Source of the DNA: Phytophthora colocasiae
Taxonomy: Eukaryota; Oomycota; Peronosporomycetes; Peronosporales; Peronosporaceae
Length of the DNA stretch: 64,000 bases
NCBI GenBank assembly: GCA_018806915.1
Contig: JAGKQI010000086.1
Span: 496,001 to 560,000, forward strand
Reading direction: 5' to 3'
The position numbers and the translations under genes were made by a program. Shown piece after piece: positions 1 through 10,320 of this stretch (the stretch's first letter is position 1; every line of letters starts with the position of its first letter). The notes beneath the pieces were generated by a model that saw nothing but the letters and a program-made list of their open reading frames with translations, did no database searches and was not told the DNA's origin.

Positions 1-1004
1 ACCTTCTCTGGGTCAGGGCGCACGCCGTCTTTCCCCACAAGACACCCCAGCACGGGTATCTCGCTCGCCCCGAAGATACACTACTTCAGGTTCGCATAGA
101 GCTTATGTTTCCTCATAAGCTCTAGCAGCTTCCGGAGATGCACCTTGTGCATCTCAATGTCCGTCTTCCCGTTCACAGCCCGGCTGTGGACGAACACGTC
201 GTCGAAGTAGCTCGGTGCGCGACTTCGCACCGAGCGCAATAGATGTGTCACGCATCTATTGAACGTCGCAGGGGCGTTCTTAAGCCCCTGTGGCATGACG
301 AGCCACTCCCAAAGCATACCGCTTGGAGTGCTTACCTTAGTGAGAGGGATGTCCCTCTCACGCATGAGGATCTGATAGAATCCATCACGCAGATCTAGAG
401 CACTGAAGATAGTGCTCAAGGCCATCGAATCGATGATAACATCTTTTCGCGGTATCGGCGTCTGCGCCGGTACCGTCGCATCGTTCAACTTGTTGTACGC
501 ATAAACGATGCGCCAGCCGCCCTGTGGTTTCTTCACACAGAACGTTGGGGCACTGTGCGGGGACTTCGATTCCCGCACTTGACCTGCAAGACGACGACTT
601 TCAAAGAAGTCGTCGATCGCTTGCACTTGTTCACGCGGCAGTGGCCACTGCCGTGTAACACAGTACTTCGTGCCCGGCACGAGATCAATCTCGTGCTGTA
701 CGCCCTTGTCCTTCGGAATCTCCGAAGGGATCTCGTCCGGGAGTACATCCTTGTACTCCCGCAGAACTTCGTAGTAGGGACTCGACCTGAACGAGTCCCA
801 ACTCTGCTCTTCGAAGCGCTGCTTCTTAGTCTTCGCACTGAGGGAGTCATCACCCTCAGTGATCCCATCGACGACGAGCTGCTTCAGCTCTTCGGCTTCG
901 CGATCCACTCTCTCGATATCCGAGAGAATGCAAATTTGTTCGATGCGTCCATCGTACAAGTCCCGCGCGAAGCGCTTCCAACTCATCGTTGGAAGTGCGG
1001 TCAA
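1..1004 (-). pseudogene. G1 reverse transcriptase (partial, in-frame stop)
   Basis: RNA-dependent DNA polymerase domain of Ty3/Gypsy type. Visible motifs in order: the primer-grip side GTKYCVTRQWPLPREQ, PTFCVKKPQGGWR, FSALDLRDGFYQI (first catalytic Asp), MPQGLKNAPATF, and SYFDDVFVHS (catalytic YxDD-type pair). A TAG at 81-83 interrupts the frame; beyond it the same frame continues with CIFGASEIPVLG to the window edge, so a single nonsense change is the simplest explanation. G2 encodes a close relative at 58527-59324. Confidence 0.85.
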
Positions 1005-2086
1005 CGCCGACGCACACGTCGGCGGATTCTACAAACGCATCCTCTGGTACTGTAACCCAGTACCCGTACGTGTCAAGACGTTCAACGTCTCGACACTCGG
1101 TGTCTGCCCTGCAGACACACCTTTAACAGTCACGGACTGGGACTCGCAAAGCTCCCTGAGCTTGCGCCGCGAAGGTCTGTCATGGATCTCAGCTCCAGGC
1201 GCTCCACGTCCAAGGCATCCAACCTTGGACTGGACTTTATCGCCATCGTCAGCGGATTCCATCCGCTGACTCGCACATCCAAGCACTGCTTATGTGCCGC
1301 TCATCGCGTGCAGCAGCACGCAGGTTTTTCTGGTGCTGGGCCAGCCCTTCCTGCCGCGCAGTCGGTTCTCAGAACTGCTGCGTCTCCATCCGCTACAACG
1401 GATGGAGCTTTATCCGCTCCTACGGATTGAGCTTCATCCGCTACAACGGATGAAGCAACTGCATCGTCGACTCCCGGAGTCGACGTGCTCTCGCTAGCGA
1501 GTGTTCGCTTATACACGTATCATCAGCTCCCGGGGCTGATGAACGATCGCTAGTTCCCGGAACTGCAGCGAACGTTTGCCTGTACACGCATTATCAGCTC
1601 CCGGAGCTGATGCACGATCGCTAGTTCCCAGAACTAGCGGCGACGCGCCAGTGGCGTCAGCTCCCAGAGCTGACGCACGCCTTTCGGTTCCCCGAATATT
1701 ATTTGCTTCGTCAACTCCCAGAGTTGACGCGACGTCGTCGGCGCGACCCTTGGGGGCTTGAAGTACCTCCAAGGATACCGGTAATACCGATATTTTACCT
1801 TCTATCAGGTGAATTGCATTCACCTGACCATCACTCATGTGACCGCGACCCTTCGGCTCAGATTTCTGAGTCGACACACATTTTCTCCCAACGACTCCCT
1901 GAGTCGCTGGCGGTCGCCGGCGCGATCGGAGGCAGCGGCGGCCGCCGCTGCCTCAAATGGGGAATCACATGCACCGCCTGGTGCATGTGCAGCACTGACA
2001 GGGCCATCGCTGTCTGTCTCGCATGCGTTGTTGAAGCGTACGAGCGTACGCTTCTCCCAGTTGATCACCGGGTCATGCCGTGCAAG
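1005..2086 (-). other. G1 protease-RT linker, decayed, rich in hairpins
   Basis: Between protease and RT the polyprotein frame is no longer continuous; only short open stretches remain. No domain is recognised here. The DNA from about 1384 to 1729 is a series of perfect hairpins, several built on CTC-CCA-GAG or CTC-CCG-GAG cores, for example arms at 1465-1473/1477-1485, 1619-1627/1631-1639, 1654-1663/1667-1676 and 1709-1717/1721-1729. Confidence 0.7.
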
Positions 2087-2519
2087 CTACGGCATGCCTA
2101 ATACCAAGTCGATCTCATCGTCTAGATCCAAGACGATAAGATCTTCTACAAACGTCCTTCGTTTGTAAGAGAAGCGCACACGGACTACGCGCTTCTCAGT
2201 CCTCACGGTGGCACCTGTTGCCAACCGCATCTCCAACACGCTGCGAGGCGTGTCGGCCTCTTCGAAGTCAAACCTTCGAAGACTTCCCTGTCGAACAAAG
2301 TTGTTCGACGCGCCCGAGTCCACTAGGGCACGAAGAGAGTTCACTCTCTTCGACATCACGTTCAGGATGACAAGGTTTGGCTTGTCATCTTGCAGCTTAC
2401 AGCGAGAAACCTTCTCGCTGGGGGCAGCAGTCCTCATCGTCGCGTGTCCAAGCTCGACACGCGAGACTGCATCACCAGTAGGACGCCCCGCGCCTACTGG
2501 TCCTTGGCGTTTTTTGAAC
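2087..2519 (-). CDS. G1 aspartic protease domain
   Basis: Retroviral-type aspartic protease that would process the Gag-Pol polyprotein in the virus-like particle. The catalytic motif is seen as ALVDSGASNNFV, and the C-terminal part as DLVLGMP, the usual flap-distal motif before the protease end. It is in the -1 frame relative to gag and is entered through the frameshift signal at its start; the ATG-like start in this frame lies only slightly upstream (2536) and is probably not used. Downstream the polyprotein frame breaks up in the linker. Confidence 0.8.
2475..2515 (-). promoter_or_regulatory. Candidate -1 ribosomal frameshift signal, gag to pro (G1)
   Basis: On the minus strand the gag frame contains the canonical slippery heptamer A AAA AAC (2515-2509), an 8-nt spacer (2508-2501), and a hairpin with arms CCAGTAGG / CCTACTGG (2500-2493 and 2482-2475) around a 10-nt loop. 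The gag stop TAG (2496-2494) is inside the first arm. A -1 slip leads exactly into the protease frame, which continues through GPVGAGRPTG. Heptamer, spacing and stem match the textbook design; function is inferred. Confidence 0.75.
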
Positions 2520-3463
2520 GCCCGCCCGCTGTGCACTCGCGTGCATAGTGACCGATGTTACTACACTTGTAACATCGAACCTTGCTGTTCCTACGCTGCT
2601 GTTGACCAGCAGTCGTAGCACTCGAGGACCTCCCGTCTTCACAACAGGACGCGCCGGCTTCGGCGCGTTCGCATGGAGTTTAGCTTGACGTCGGCTAAAC
2701 TCCTCTTGCATCGCAAGGCTGATCGCCTCTTCGAGAGTATTCGGATACTCTCGGAAGAGATATGTTTTGACGGGACCATCTCTTAGTCCCTTCATGAACG
2801 TGACGACCTTGGTCGCCTCGTCGATCGGGTTGGCCACTATGTTCGATACCAAGTATCGAGCACGCTGGGCAAAGGTGTGAACATCATCCTTGCCCTGTTG
2901 CAGATCGAGAAACTCCGCTCTCGATCTGAACTCGTTCTTCGGGGGCTCATATGCAAGCTTGAGCTCCTCTTTTAACACCTCGTACGTGCTGAAGCACGTA
3001 GGATCCGAGAGTCGGCGCCCATAGGCTCAACTCCTCGCACGTCCGCCAAGACATGACATGGCAAACGCGACCTTCGACATCGGATCGACGATACGTCGAG
3101 CCGCAACGGCTTTGTCGAGTTCGACAAGCCAACGAAGGAGGGTCTCGTCCTCCTTTCCCGTGTAGGTACTCAGTGGAGTTTCAACGACTCCACGCGTGGC
3201 TTCGGAGAAGCCACCGAGGCAGCAACATCTCGTTGCTCCTTAACGATGTACCCCAGAGCAACACCATGTTGCTCTGTCGGCGATAGCTTACGAAGCATCG
3301 TCGCTACCGCTGCCTCTCCAATGACTTGTGAAAGTCTTTGGAGAGCTTCCCACTCTGGGTCCGACAGGTGGGCACAGTCCGTGCGCGTCACGGACATGTG
3401 AGGGGTCCCAGTGGATCCCTGATCCATTGGGGAGTTCTCTACCCCACGTTCGTATGACTCCAT
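2494..3463 (-). pseudogene. G1 gag, frameshifted
   Basis: Three overlapping minus-strand reading frames together encode a Gag. The N-terminal part (3463-3170) begins MESYERGVENS; the central part (2978 leftwards) has the Ty3 Gag pattern of Phe/Leu-rich helices ending in a stretch about QEEFSRRQAKLHA. Near the C-terminus a zinc knuckle CYKC..GHYAREC can be read at about 2533-2572, in the frame that stops at TAG 2494-2496. At least two frame changes separate these parts, so this copy would not make a full Gag. The gag stop lies inside the first arm of the hairpin of the frameshift signal at 2475-2515. Confidence 0.8.
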
Positions 3464-3492
3464 ACGAACGAACTGCAGTCGGTCGTGGGATG

Positions 3493-3510
3493 GACTACAA
3501 AGTGCTACCA
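3493..3510 (-). other. Primer-binding site of G1
   Basis: Two bases inside the 5' LTR the minus strand reads TGGTAGCACTTTGTAGTC, starting with the TGG that pairs with a tRNA CCA end. G2 has nearly the same site (61931-61948), so both families probably use the same primer tRNA. I could not identify which tRNA. Confidence 0.7.
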
Positions 3511-3512
3511 GG

Positions 3513-3972
3513 TGTAATGGGTCTACCTAGACCTATTAGGTGGCGTACACGTGCGCTTACGTGTATGAGGAAGCGTGCAATTTGAATAGACTTAATTCAA
3601 GTATACTTATTTAAATAAGTATAATTAAATCAAATATAACTAAATTAAACTGCAAAATACCGTAAAACGAGAACTGTTATTGAATTTGGCACAAGCCAAT
3701 TATGGACCTCCTAAAACTGATTGTTATCTATTTCTAAAGGGTCTGCCAACGTGTGGTTGGCAGAAACTCTACTCCGTGATTGGTTGAAATCCGTTTCATT
3801 CTACCAATAACATGCACAAATGCACACGAACCACTCAACAATGTGGTTCGCCCATGTAGCCATTGGTGTGTACAGCACACCAAGGTCTGAGGTCCGTTTC
3901 CAACCTCTAACAGTTATCCTAACTGTTAGAGTTACAAGTGGTACAACTACTTGTACGTGTAACCCCGTTACA
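3513..3972 (-). repeat. 5' LTR of G1 (460 bp)
   Basis: Begins TGTAATGGG and ends CCCCGTTACA on the + strand, with TG..CA termini. It aligns over its whole length with two solo LTRs in the hAT gene, which fixes both boundaries. Almost the whole LTR is a string of inverted repeats, for example TGTAAC-CCC-GTTACA at its right end and CTAACAGTTA-TCC-TAACTGTTAG inside. The partner LTR is outside the window, so a TSD cannot be checked; the outer flank starts TTGGT. Confidence 0.93.
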
Positions 3973-4193
3973 TTGGTTGCTCCAATGCCCAACCGCCCAA
4001 GGCATCCAAATTTAGCTGGGATTGACAATATTCGAAGTTTGAACGAAGTGAAAAACTTTGCTTGTGTCGACGCACAGCTGCCAGATAGTTAGGTGGACCA
4101 CATATCTGTGCTGACCACATAGTTGTGTGAACCACACTAGTTGAAGTGCGACAGTCACGTCGATATCACTTTTTCTTTTTGCTGGCTACCGTG

Positions 4194-5213
4194 ATGGAGT
4201 TGGCGGGGCTGGAGCAGGAAGTGCAGGCAACAGTGGAATCAGACTCGCCACTGCAGCTGTTCCCGGACGTTCTTCCGCAGCAGCACCGCTTAAACTCAAA
4301 AGGTTATATTCGGCTATTCCAATACGTCGAGCCTGAGGTGTGGGACGCTCTGCTGGAGACGGCTAACGGACTGGACGCGAGTAGCTGGAACCGCTTGTTT
4401 GGGCTGAGGAACAAGATGGATAGCAAGCAACAGACTGCTAAAGTACCGGAGGCCAAGGCGACCGCTTTGTATGACTTGATCAGTGAAGGCTGTCAAACAT
4501 TTTTTCCGGACTCCACACCGGCAGACTTCACGTTTATCAGGTTGTTTGCGGGTGGTGAAAGGCAGGCTGTTCACAGGGATTTCGGGTGTATCTCATCAAA
4601 GCAGGACCTGTATGAGTATAGCGATTTGCCAGCATCCGTGCTATTAGGGCTGGTGGACGATAGCCACATCATCTCGTACGGCTGGAACAGGCAGGTAGCT
4701 TTGAAGCAGATGAGGAAAAGTCACTTTCGACAAGGGGGACGTGTTGATCATGCGTGCGGACACAATTCACTGCGGCGGTGCGTACGTCAAGAATAACACT
4801 CGATTGCATTTTTTCTGGAGCCGAAGCATGCTAAGCGCAAATACCGAAAGCAAAATGCCATTGACTTGATTCGGATGGTGCCCAAGAAGATTCCGATTGA
4901 CAAGAAAGCAGAGCGTGCATGCTACGTGAGCAAATGTGGATTGGATTTTTCGACTGCGGCGCAGTGCCGCGAGCATGTTCACACCGAGCACAACAACTAC
5001 ATTAACAAGTATCCAAAACGCATTAAGCAGTCGCAAAAGAAGAAGAAGAAGATGGTGATGCAGCTGCCAAGAGCGACGCAGTCAAAGAAGAAAATCACTA
5101 AACTAGCTATACAGCCGAAGAAATCATCCGCGGCTCTCCAAGACTACGTAGATGATATTGCACGCGATGCGCCAGTGGATACTCACTCTGGACAGAAAAA
5201 GCGAAAATTTTGA
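4194..5213 (+). pseudogene. 2OG-Fe(II) oxygenase-like plus C2H2 finger protein, frameshifted
   Basis: From the ATG at 4194 (MELAGLEQEV) the frame is open for about 170 codons and holds a TFIRLFAGGERQAVHRDFG stretch whose HRD could be the HxD iron ligand pair of a double-stranded beta-helix oxygenase. After a frame change near 4735 the continuation reads DVLIMRADTIHCGGAY and then NNTRLHFF, which would supply the distal His and the 2-oxoglutarate-binding Arg. A second frame change at the T-run near 4808 leads into a Lys-rich tail with one C2H2 finger (CYVSKCGLDFSTAAQCREH..H). The family is inferred from motif spacing only. Two frame changes suggest a pseudogene; small introns or assembly errors are alternatives. 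An AATAAA is present at 5245. Confidence 0.45.
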
Positions 5214-5568
5214 AGTTCACGAATAATCGTTGGTGTTTCATTTCAATAAAAAATATCATGGACCTAAACATGTTAAATTGTTTGCATTGCCTGCAGATTG
5301 CTGAAATCGAGATCCCGCGCGCCTAATGCACCTTGAAAGTGATATTACAGTACTTCGTCCGTGGGAGCCCAAGAAGCCGACACATTAGAGGCTTTTAGCA
5401 CAACCCAGTAGGTTTCGCCCACAACCACAGCAGATTGGCTTACTTCACCAGGTTTCAATGTATCTTTAGCACAACGGACAGATGAACACTTCTCAGTCAA
5501 ATGTCAAGGTCTCATTTTAGGATTAGCGCTGCAATGATTTAGTGAACGAGAATTCGCTTCTCGAAAGA

Positions 5569-6407
5569 CATGAATAAGGAGCTCATGCGCGAGGTTATCA
5601 AGCAGAAGCCATACGCTGCCAAGTACGGGGAGGCTGGTGCGGTGTGGGTTCAAATTGCAAAGTGTGTTAGTGCGGCTATAAAAGCTGCTGTAATCGACAA
5701 GTAGGTGCAGTATCGTGTGCGTTTATTGTAGAAGAATTGGCGAGCAGGAGAGCTTCGAGCGGTCGTAGGAAGTGGTATCAAAGAGGCCAAGGATGCAGCA
5801 AACGAGCAGAGTTACTATGATAGCTTACCCGGTCTTGTAGGGCAGTACGTATCCCTAGGAAAAGACTTCAAGGCCGAAAAAACGTCACAAAAAGCAAAGA
5901 AGCAAGCTGAAGAGGCCCAAACTAACCTGTGCGCTTTTCAAATTGTGTCTGAGGCTATAACACGTCGTGCTCTCCGAGATGAAGGTATTCTATCAAGCGG
6001 CTCGTCTTCGGAGAGCGACGGTGATACTGCTTCGGTGGCGTCAACTACGTCAGTCAACACATGGCAACACCAACTAAAGCGCGTTGAGAACAGGACGCCG
6101 TAAGAGCGTCTTCCAATTGGAAGTTGACAGGCAAGATAAACGCATTCGACTCGACACAGAGCTGCGTCGTGGGCAGTTTGTTCGACAGATGCAGCTACAG
6201 CAGCAACAACATGCAGAACGACTGGCTTTTGAAAGAGAGCAACACGAGAATCGGCTAGCATTTGAGCGTTATCGGGAACAATCTTGCGAGCTTGCTGAAG
6301 AACGACTTCATCGGACACGAGAAGAAGCCGAGGAACGAAACAGGCAACTGATACTGCAGTGCGTAACGATTTTCAGCAGGTCGCTCAACAGCAACAGCAA
6401 TAACTAA
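5569..6407 (+). pseudogene. Harbinger-type Myb/SANT-like accessory protein, broken
   Basis: Starts MNKELMREVIKQKPYAAKYG and AVWVQIAKCV, which resembles the N-terminal Myb/SANT-like DNA-binding domain of the second protein of Harbinger transposons. The frame then meets a stop near 5703; a possible small intron (GTAGGTGCAG..TTGTAG) could remove it. It resumes with GQYVSLGKDFKAEKT and an acidic Ser-rich stretch, and after a further frame change (about 6095) ends in a Gln/Glu/Arg-rich coiled coil (6084-6407). It faces the transposase at 6562-7613, the usual convergent arrangement. Decayed. Confidence 0.5.
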
Positions 6408-6561
6408 GTAGATATTGAAGAATTAATGCCTTTTAAGTACTCCTAGAAACTAGTCGAATGTAGTCGCTGATAGTATTGCCTCCATTAGCACAGGTAAGAC
6501 AATTTTTGAGCAACACAGCCACGCGGTACATCGACCTAACAGGTTGAGTACCAGATCGAGC

Positions 6562-7613
6562 CTATCGTTTGAAGTCGAGTGCAGACCAGTAGTTGACAAC
6601 CTGTCCGTAACCCCATTCTACAGATATGTGCACTTTACTCATACTCTTATTGAGCAGCTTTTGCTCACGAGAAAGATTTCCAATCGCTCCAGTGAATGGG
6701 CTGGACAGCACCCTGTCGTTTCCATACGCTTGATCACCGTAGATTCGGTAAGGCTTAAACCGAGCGTCACGAAGAACGACGTTCGCAGTACACGACTCCT
6801 TAAACATCTTAATGTCATGGTTTCGTCCCGGGAACGGCCCGTACAAATGGCAAATTAATCCGTCAGGAGTTGACAGTGTCTGGTATTTGAGAGCATGTTT
6901 GCGTTTGTGGCCGTTGTAAACGAATTTCTGGCTTAGATACTTTCCATCACGGTGTAGGTTGCGAGCAGTTGGTCTACAAATGCGTCTAACCGTTCCGTCC
7001 ACAAACGTCCACACGGTTTGCATCAACCCACCGGCTTCAAATACAGCGTCGGCGTATATCTGAACATGTTGAGCCGCATATTCGTGGTTGAAGTACAGGA
7101 GTTCTGAGAACCTCGTGTCAAGATGGTCTAGAACATGGAGGAAAAGGTTGGAGAGACCGCTTTCTTCTCGCCCAAAATCGGGTTCAAGGTCTTTTTGCAA
7201 CGAAACGGAATCGCCAACTTGCACAGAACGATGCACAACCCTTCCACTCCAGGTGCTACAGTGCGTTCGCGAGTCCTTATAGCTGCGTCCAGTCCGAAGA
7301 GCTTAACGAGACACTCGATCTTGGCTTTTCCAAAGCGAAACTTAGTTAGACAATCCGCATTTGATAACGCATTGAAATTGAACGGCACTCGAATAAACAG
7401 CTCCGGGCGTTGCTCTTCGGAGAAGTACTGATCGATAGCGGCAGCTAATACCACTTGATTTGACAGCGAGGCTTCATGCCAAACACGCAGCAAGTACGCT
7501 TTCTTCTCCTACGGACGAAGTCCAGCTGTCAGCTCACGGAGTAAACGGCCTTGGACGTTGACATGCTCACTCGATTGAGCAGGTAGCGCAGAAGCGGGTC
7601 CGGTGGATGCCAT
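6562..7613 (-). pseudogene. Harbinger-like (DDE_Tnp_4) transposase, one stop and one frameshift
   Basis: DDE transposase of the PIF/Harbinger/HARBI1 type. From the ATG at 7613 (MASTGPASALP) the frame has a TAG near 7510, continues (LRVWHEASLS..) to about 7190, then shifts frame. The catalytic region follows: TFVDGTVRRICRP (first Asp), KFVYNGHKRKHALKYQ, GPFPGRNHDIKMF, YGDQAYGN (second Asp region) and a C-terminal VEWGYGQV that may hold the last Glu. The motif order matches HARBI1-like proteins. Terminal inverted repeats were looked for on both sides and not found, so element ends are unknown. Confidence 0.75.
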
Positions 7614-8682
7614 GGCGACCTGCACTGGTTGAGACGGAATCGACAATAAAATGCCTGCGTGTAAACTTCCCATACCTCCGTTTTATTAACGGTATAGCGG
7701 CGTTTTGGCAGCAGAGGAGAACCTAATTTTACTGGGTCCCGAACAGATTATTAGTTTGCTTTGGCGGATTTCAGTCCACCTACTTGGTTGAAATCGTAGC
7801 TTGGCGAAGGTGGTTAGGCTAAAACTACATATGTAGATCCCACTTATTGGCATTTGTGTGTTTTGCTAAAGACCTCTATTGACAGCATTGCTATTTGTTG
7901 TTTCATGCTTTGGTTTAGGTAGCGCCTTTACAGGATGATTCGTGAGCTGCAGGTAGATTATTCAAGAGTTAAAACCGCCAGAATCTCGTCTGGAATCCAG
8001 CGCAACTGTACAGTCGATGGTTAGGCAGCTCGTCAAGCAATGGTCAAGGCGATTCAGCACGAATGTGGACATCTTCTACTGCACACTTTTTCATCCTGAC
8101 TCTTTTACGCAGCTCTATAGTGTGTACGCAGCTATTTCGCTTCATCTTGTGCTTAGCCATTCTTTTTCGTTTTTATTTCTGTTAGGCTGCACGTGAAACA
8201 CTGCAATGGTCTCAAAAGCCACCACAGCCCCACGCTGTGGTTGAAGTGTCCCAACGAGTGCGCACTAGTTAAAATCCTCACCGAGATCTCTAAGCACAGC
8301 GGAACGAGGTTATGTTCCAGCAGGACTATGAAAAGTTGGAGATCGCAGCTCATGTTCTTCACGTGAAGAAGCTCCTGCAGTACGCTATTTTTTGTAAAGT
8401 TGGCGCCAGCAGAAAGCATGGTGCGCCAGAAGTACAGCTTGATGGAGGAAGTAGCCAAGCATCAGCAACAGCCTTTAAAACAGCAACAGCATTACGCAAC
8501 GAAATACAAACAATTTGCAACAAACTGTAGTGTGCTTACATTTATTTTTTTATGTAACGAGCCATTATATTTATTTTTTAAATGTAATGACCCACTATTT
8601 TGTTTTTTTAATGTAATGAGCCATTACGCTGAAATTTGGGCATTGTTGATTCTAATTCGTGATTTCTCTCGGCAGGTATCGT
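7614..8682 (+). other. No recognisable gene; old repeat-like sequence
   Basis: AT-rich sequence without a convincing ORF. A short frame at 8312-8530 could encode a helical, Gln-rich peptide (EKLEIAAHVLHVKKLLQ) but matches nothing I know and may be a fossil coding fragment. The stretch 8539-8631 is an imperfect tandem repeat. Confidence 0.5.
8539..8631. repeat. Imperfect tandem repeat, about 30 bp x 3
   Basis: Three successive units share the pattern TTTATTTTTT..ATGTAAYGAGCCATTA with small differences. It sits in non-coding AT-rich DNA. Confidence 0.7.
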
Positions 8683-10320
8683 TTAGCTATTCGTCGACGC
8701 TACCATTTCGCCGGACATAATCTTGAGACGACGCCCTTCGTCCAATGCAGCCTCACTAGGACGAGCCCAGGAAACGATGTCCGAGGTGATAGGTTCTAGA
8801 GTAAAAAACGCGTTACGCGAAGTGACACGCGAAACCAGTAGATATGGCTGCTCTGGTTTGTTTGCTATTGGTGTTTGAGATCGCCATTCACTCACCACCA
8901 TGCTATTTAATGTGTCACCTTGCACCTTGTACATCGTTGACCCAACTGCACAAACCATCGGAAACTGGTTGATCTTAACGGCTAGTTTTCTGGGATTTCC
9001 TGATGGTGCTCGCGACAGCGAAATCTCACAAGCCTTGTAGCCTGGCTATCAAAAAACAGCGGGAAAAGGTCGGAGTCAATGTCGCCAGCTATCGCGTGTG
9101 CCGACGGACCTCGCGGTATACGAACAATTAGTGATTCTGGAGCCACGTCTGGTACTTTTACAACATAATTGTTGACGCTGTCTCGAACCATACGAAAACT
9201 AGTTTTTGGCTGGACATTATTTCCTCCAGTCTTCCGAGAGTTCCATTAGCCACTAACTTCTCTGGTGTCACGTTTTGAGTTACTTAGATTGGCATCCCGG
9301 GCACTAAGTCTAGGAATGGAGCCATATGACCAAACTTGTTGTCGGGGTACTGCGTCACTGTTTCAACATCAGACCGACTTAAACCATTGAGTTCTCCTTT
9401 GAAATCAGCCACAATGCGAATGGGGTATTCCCCTTCGGGTAGATTCTTAGCTGTTGTTGCAATGAATAACGTGTTGATAGCCTGACGAGTGGCGTTGTCG
9501 GGGGTGACAAATGTAGAAACGCCATTCAAATGAATTGCGCTCTCCGTCTTCTCGACTGACTACCTGTAATTTATCAGCTGAACAAACTCTGGGGTCCAGA
9601 TCCCCGACCGAGCAAGACGACATCCCTCGCCCCATTCGAGATCGCTCCTAAAACGCACCGATTCCTCCAGAATTATTACACTCTTGAATTTTCTCCACAG
9701 TTCAAACCCAGTCAGATCTTCGGCGGAGCACTTTGATTTCGACCAAGGCTTAACAAAGAGGGGGACAGCTCCAACAAGAGGAAGCGGCAAGAAATCCCCA
9801 ACAAGTATGATAAATACGCCACCAAATGGAACCGATGGGTTGCGAGTCTTTACGTAGTCGTTGATCAAGCTCGGCAAGTTGCGTTTTGTACATCATAGAC
9901 ACTTCATCAATTACAATGATATCTAGTCCCAGTGCAGACCCGAATATGGTGTGTTTTAACCCAAGGAGAAAGCTGGCAAGGGTTCTTCCAGCGATCAAAG
10001 TCGCAGCTTTACCGGTCAAAGCGGTTTTGAGCAAACCATCACTGTGATTCCAACTAGAACATAGTTTTTCGACAGCACCAATTACACGAGATTTTCCAGT
10101 ACCCCCTTCCCCGCCGAGGTAGAATAGGAGCTGGCCATCACATAGCTTCCCCTGGACATTACTACATCTTCTGCATTTTCCAGCGCCGCAACAAAGCTGA
10201 ACCGATTTTCTGGAATGCGATATGTTGCAAACGATTCAATGTAAATGAACGTGATACCTATGTTACTGTCGCAAAACGTTTTCCCGGGTCTTGAGCTTCT
10301 GTGTGTGGCTTCCACTGCAT
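8683..10320 (-). pseudogene. Pif1/Helitron-like helicase C-terminal part, decayed
   Basis: Pieces of an SF1B helicase can be read in order on the minus strand through several frame changes: LGGEGGTGKSRVIGAVEKLC (Walker A, about 10128-10070), TGKAATLIAGRTLASFL (motif Ia), DIIVIDEVSMMY (Walker B), GGVFIILVGDFLPLPLVG (motif III), and KVQGDTLNS (motif V). This order is that of Pif1 helicases, which also form the C-terminal half of Helitron transposases. No Rep endonuclease domain or Helitron ends (TC..CTRR with hairpin) were seen, so a Helitron origin is likely but not shown. At least four frame disruptions make it non-functional. Confidence 0.7.

Larger units (their letters stand above)
1..3972 (-). 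mobile_element. Ty3/Gypsy retrotransposon G1, 5' part (window-truncated)
   Basis: The element reads right to left: 5' LTR (3513-3972), primer-binding site, gag with a CCHC knuckle, aspartic protease, reverse transcriptase, then the window edge. RNase H, integrase and the 3' LTR would lie outside. The order gag-PR-RT and the motifs DSGAS (protease) and YFDD (RT) place it in Ty3/Gypsy. Gag has frameshifts and RT has an in-frame stop, so this copy is probably dead. Its sequence is unusual in being tiled with short perfect hairpins (see findings). Two solo LTRs of the same family lie at 11773-12225 and 13995-14450. Confidence 0.93.

Noticed and set aside
1384..1729. Regularly spaced repeats considered as a CRISPR array or terminators
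   Set aside because: Eukaryotic context; units are different hairpins sharing a core, not identical repeats with spacers.
5569..7613. Terminal inverted repeats for the Harbinger-like element
   Set aside because: Compared 5280-5560 with 7640-7900 in reverse complement by eye; no convincing match, so ends are not reported.
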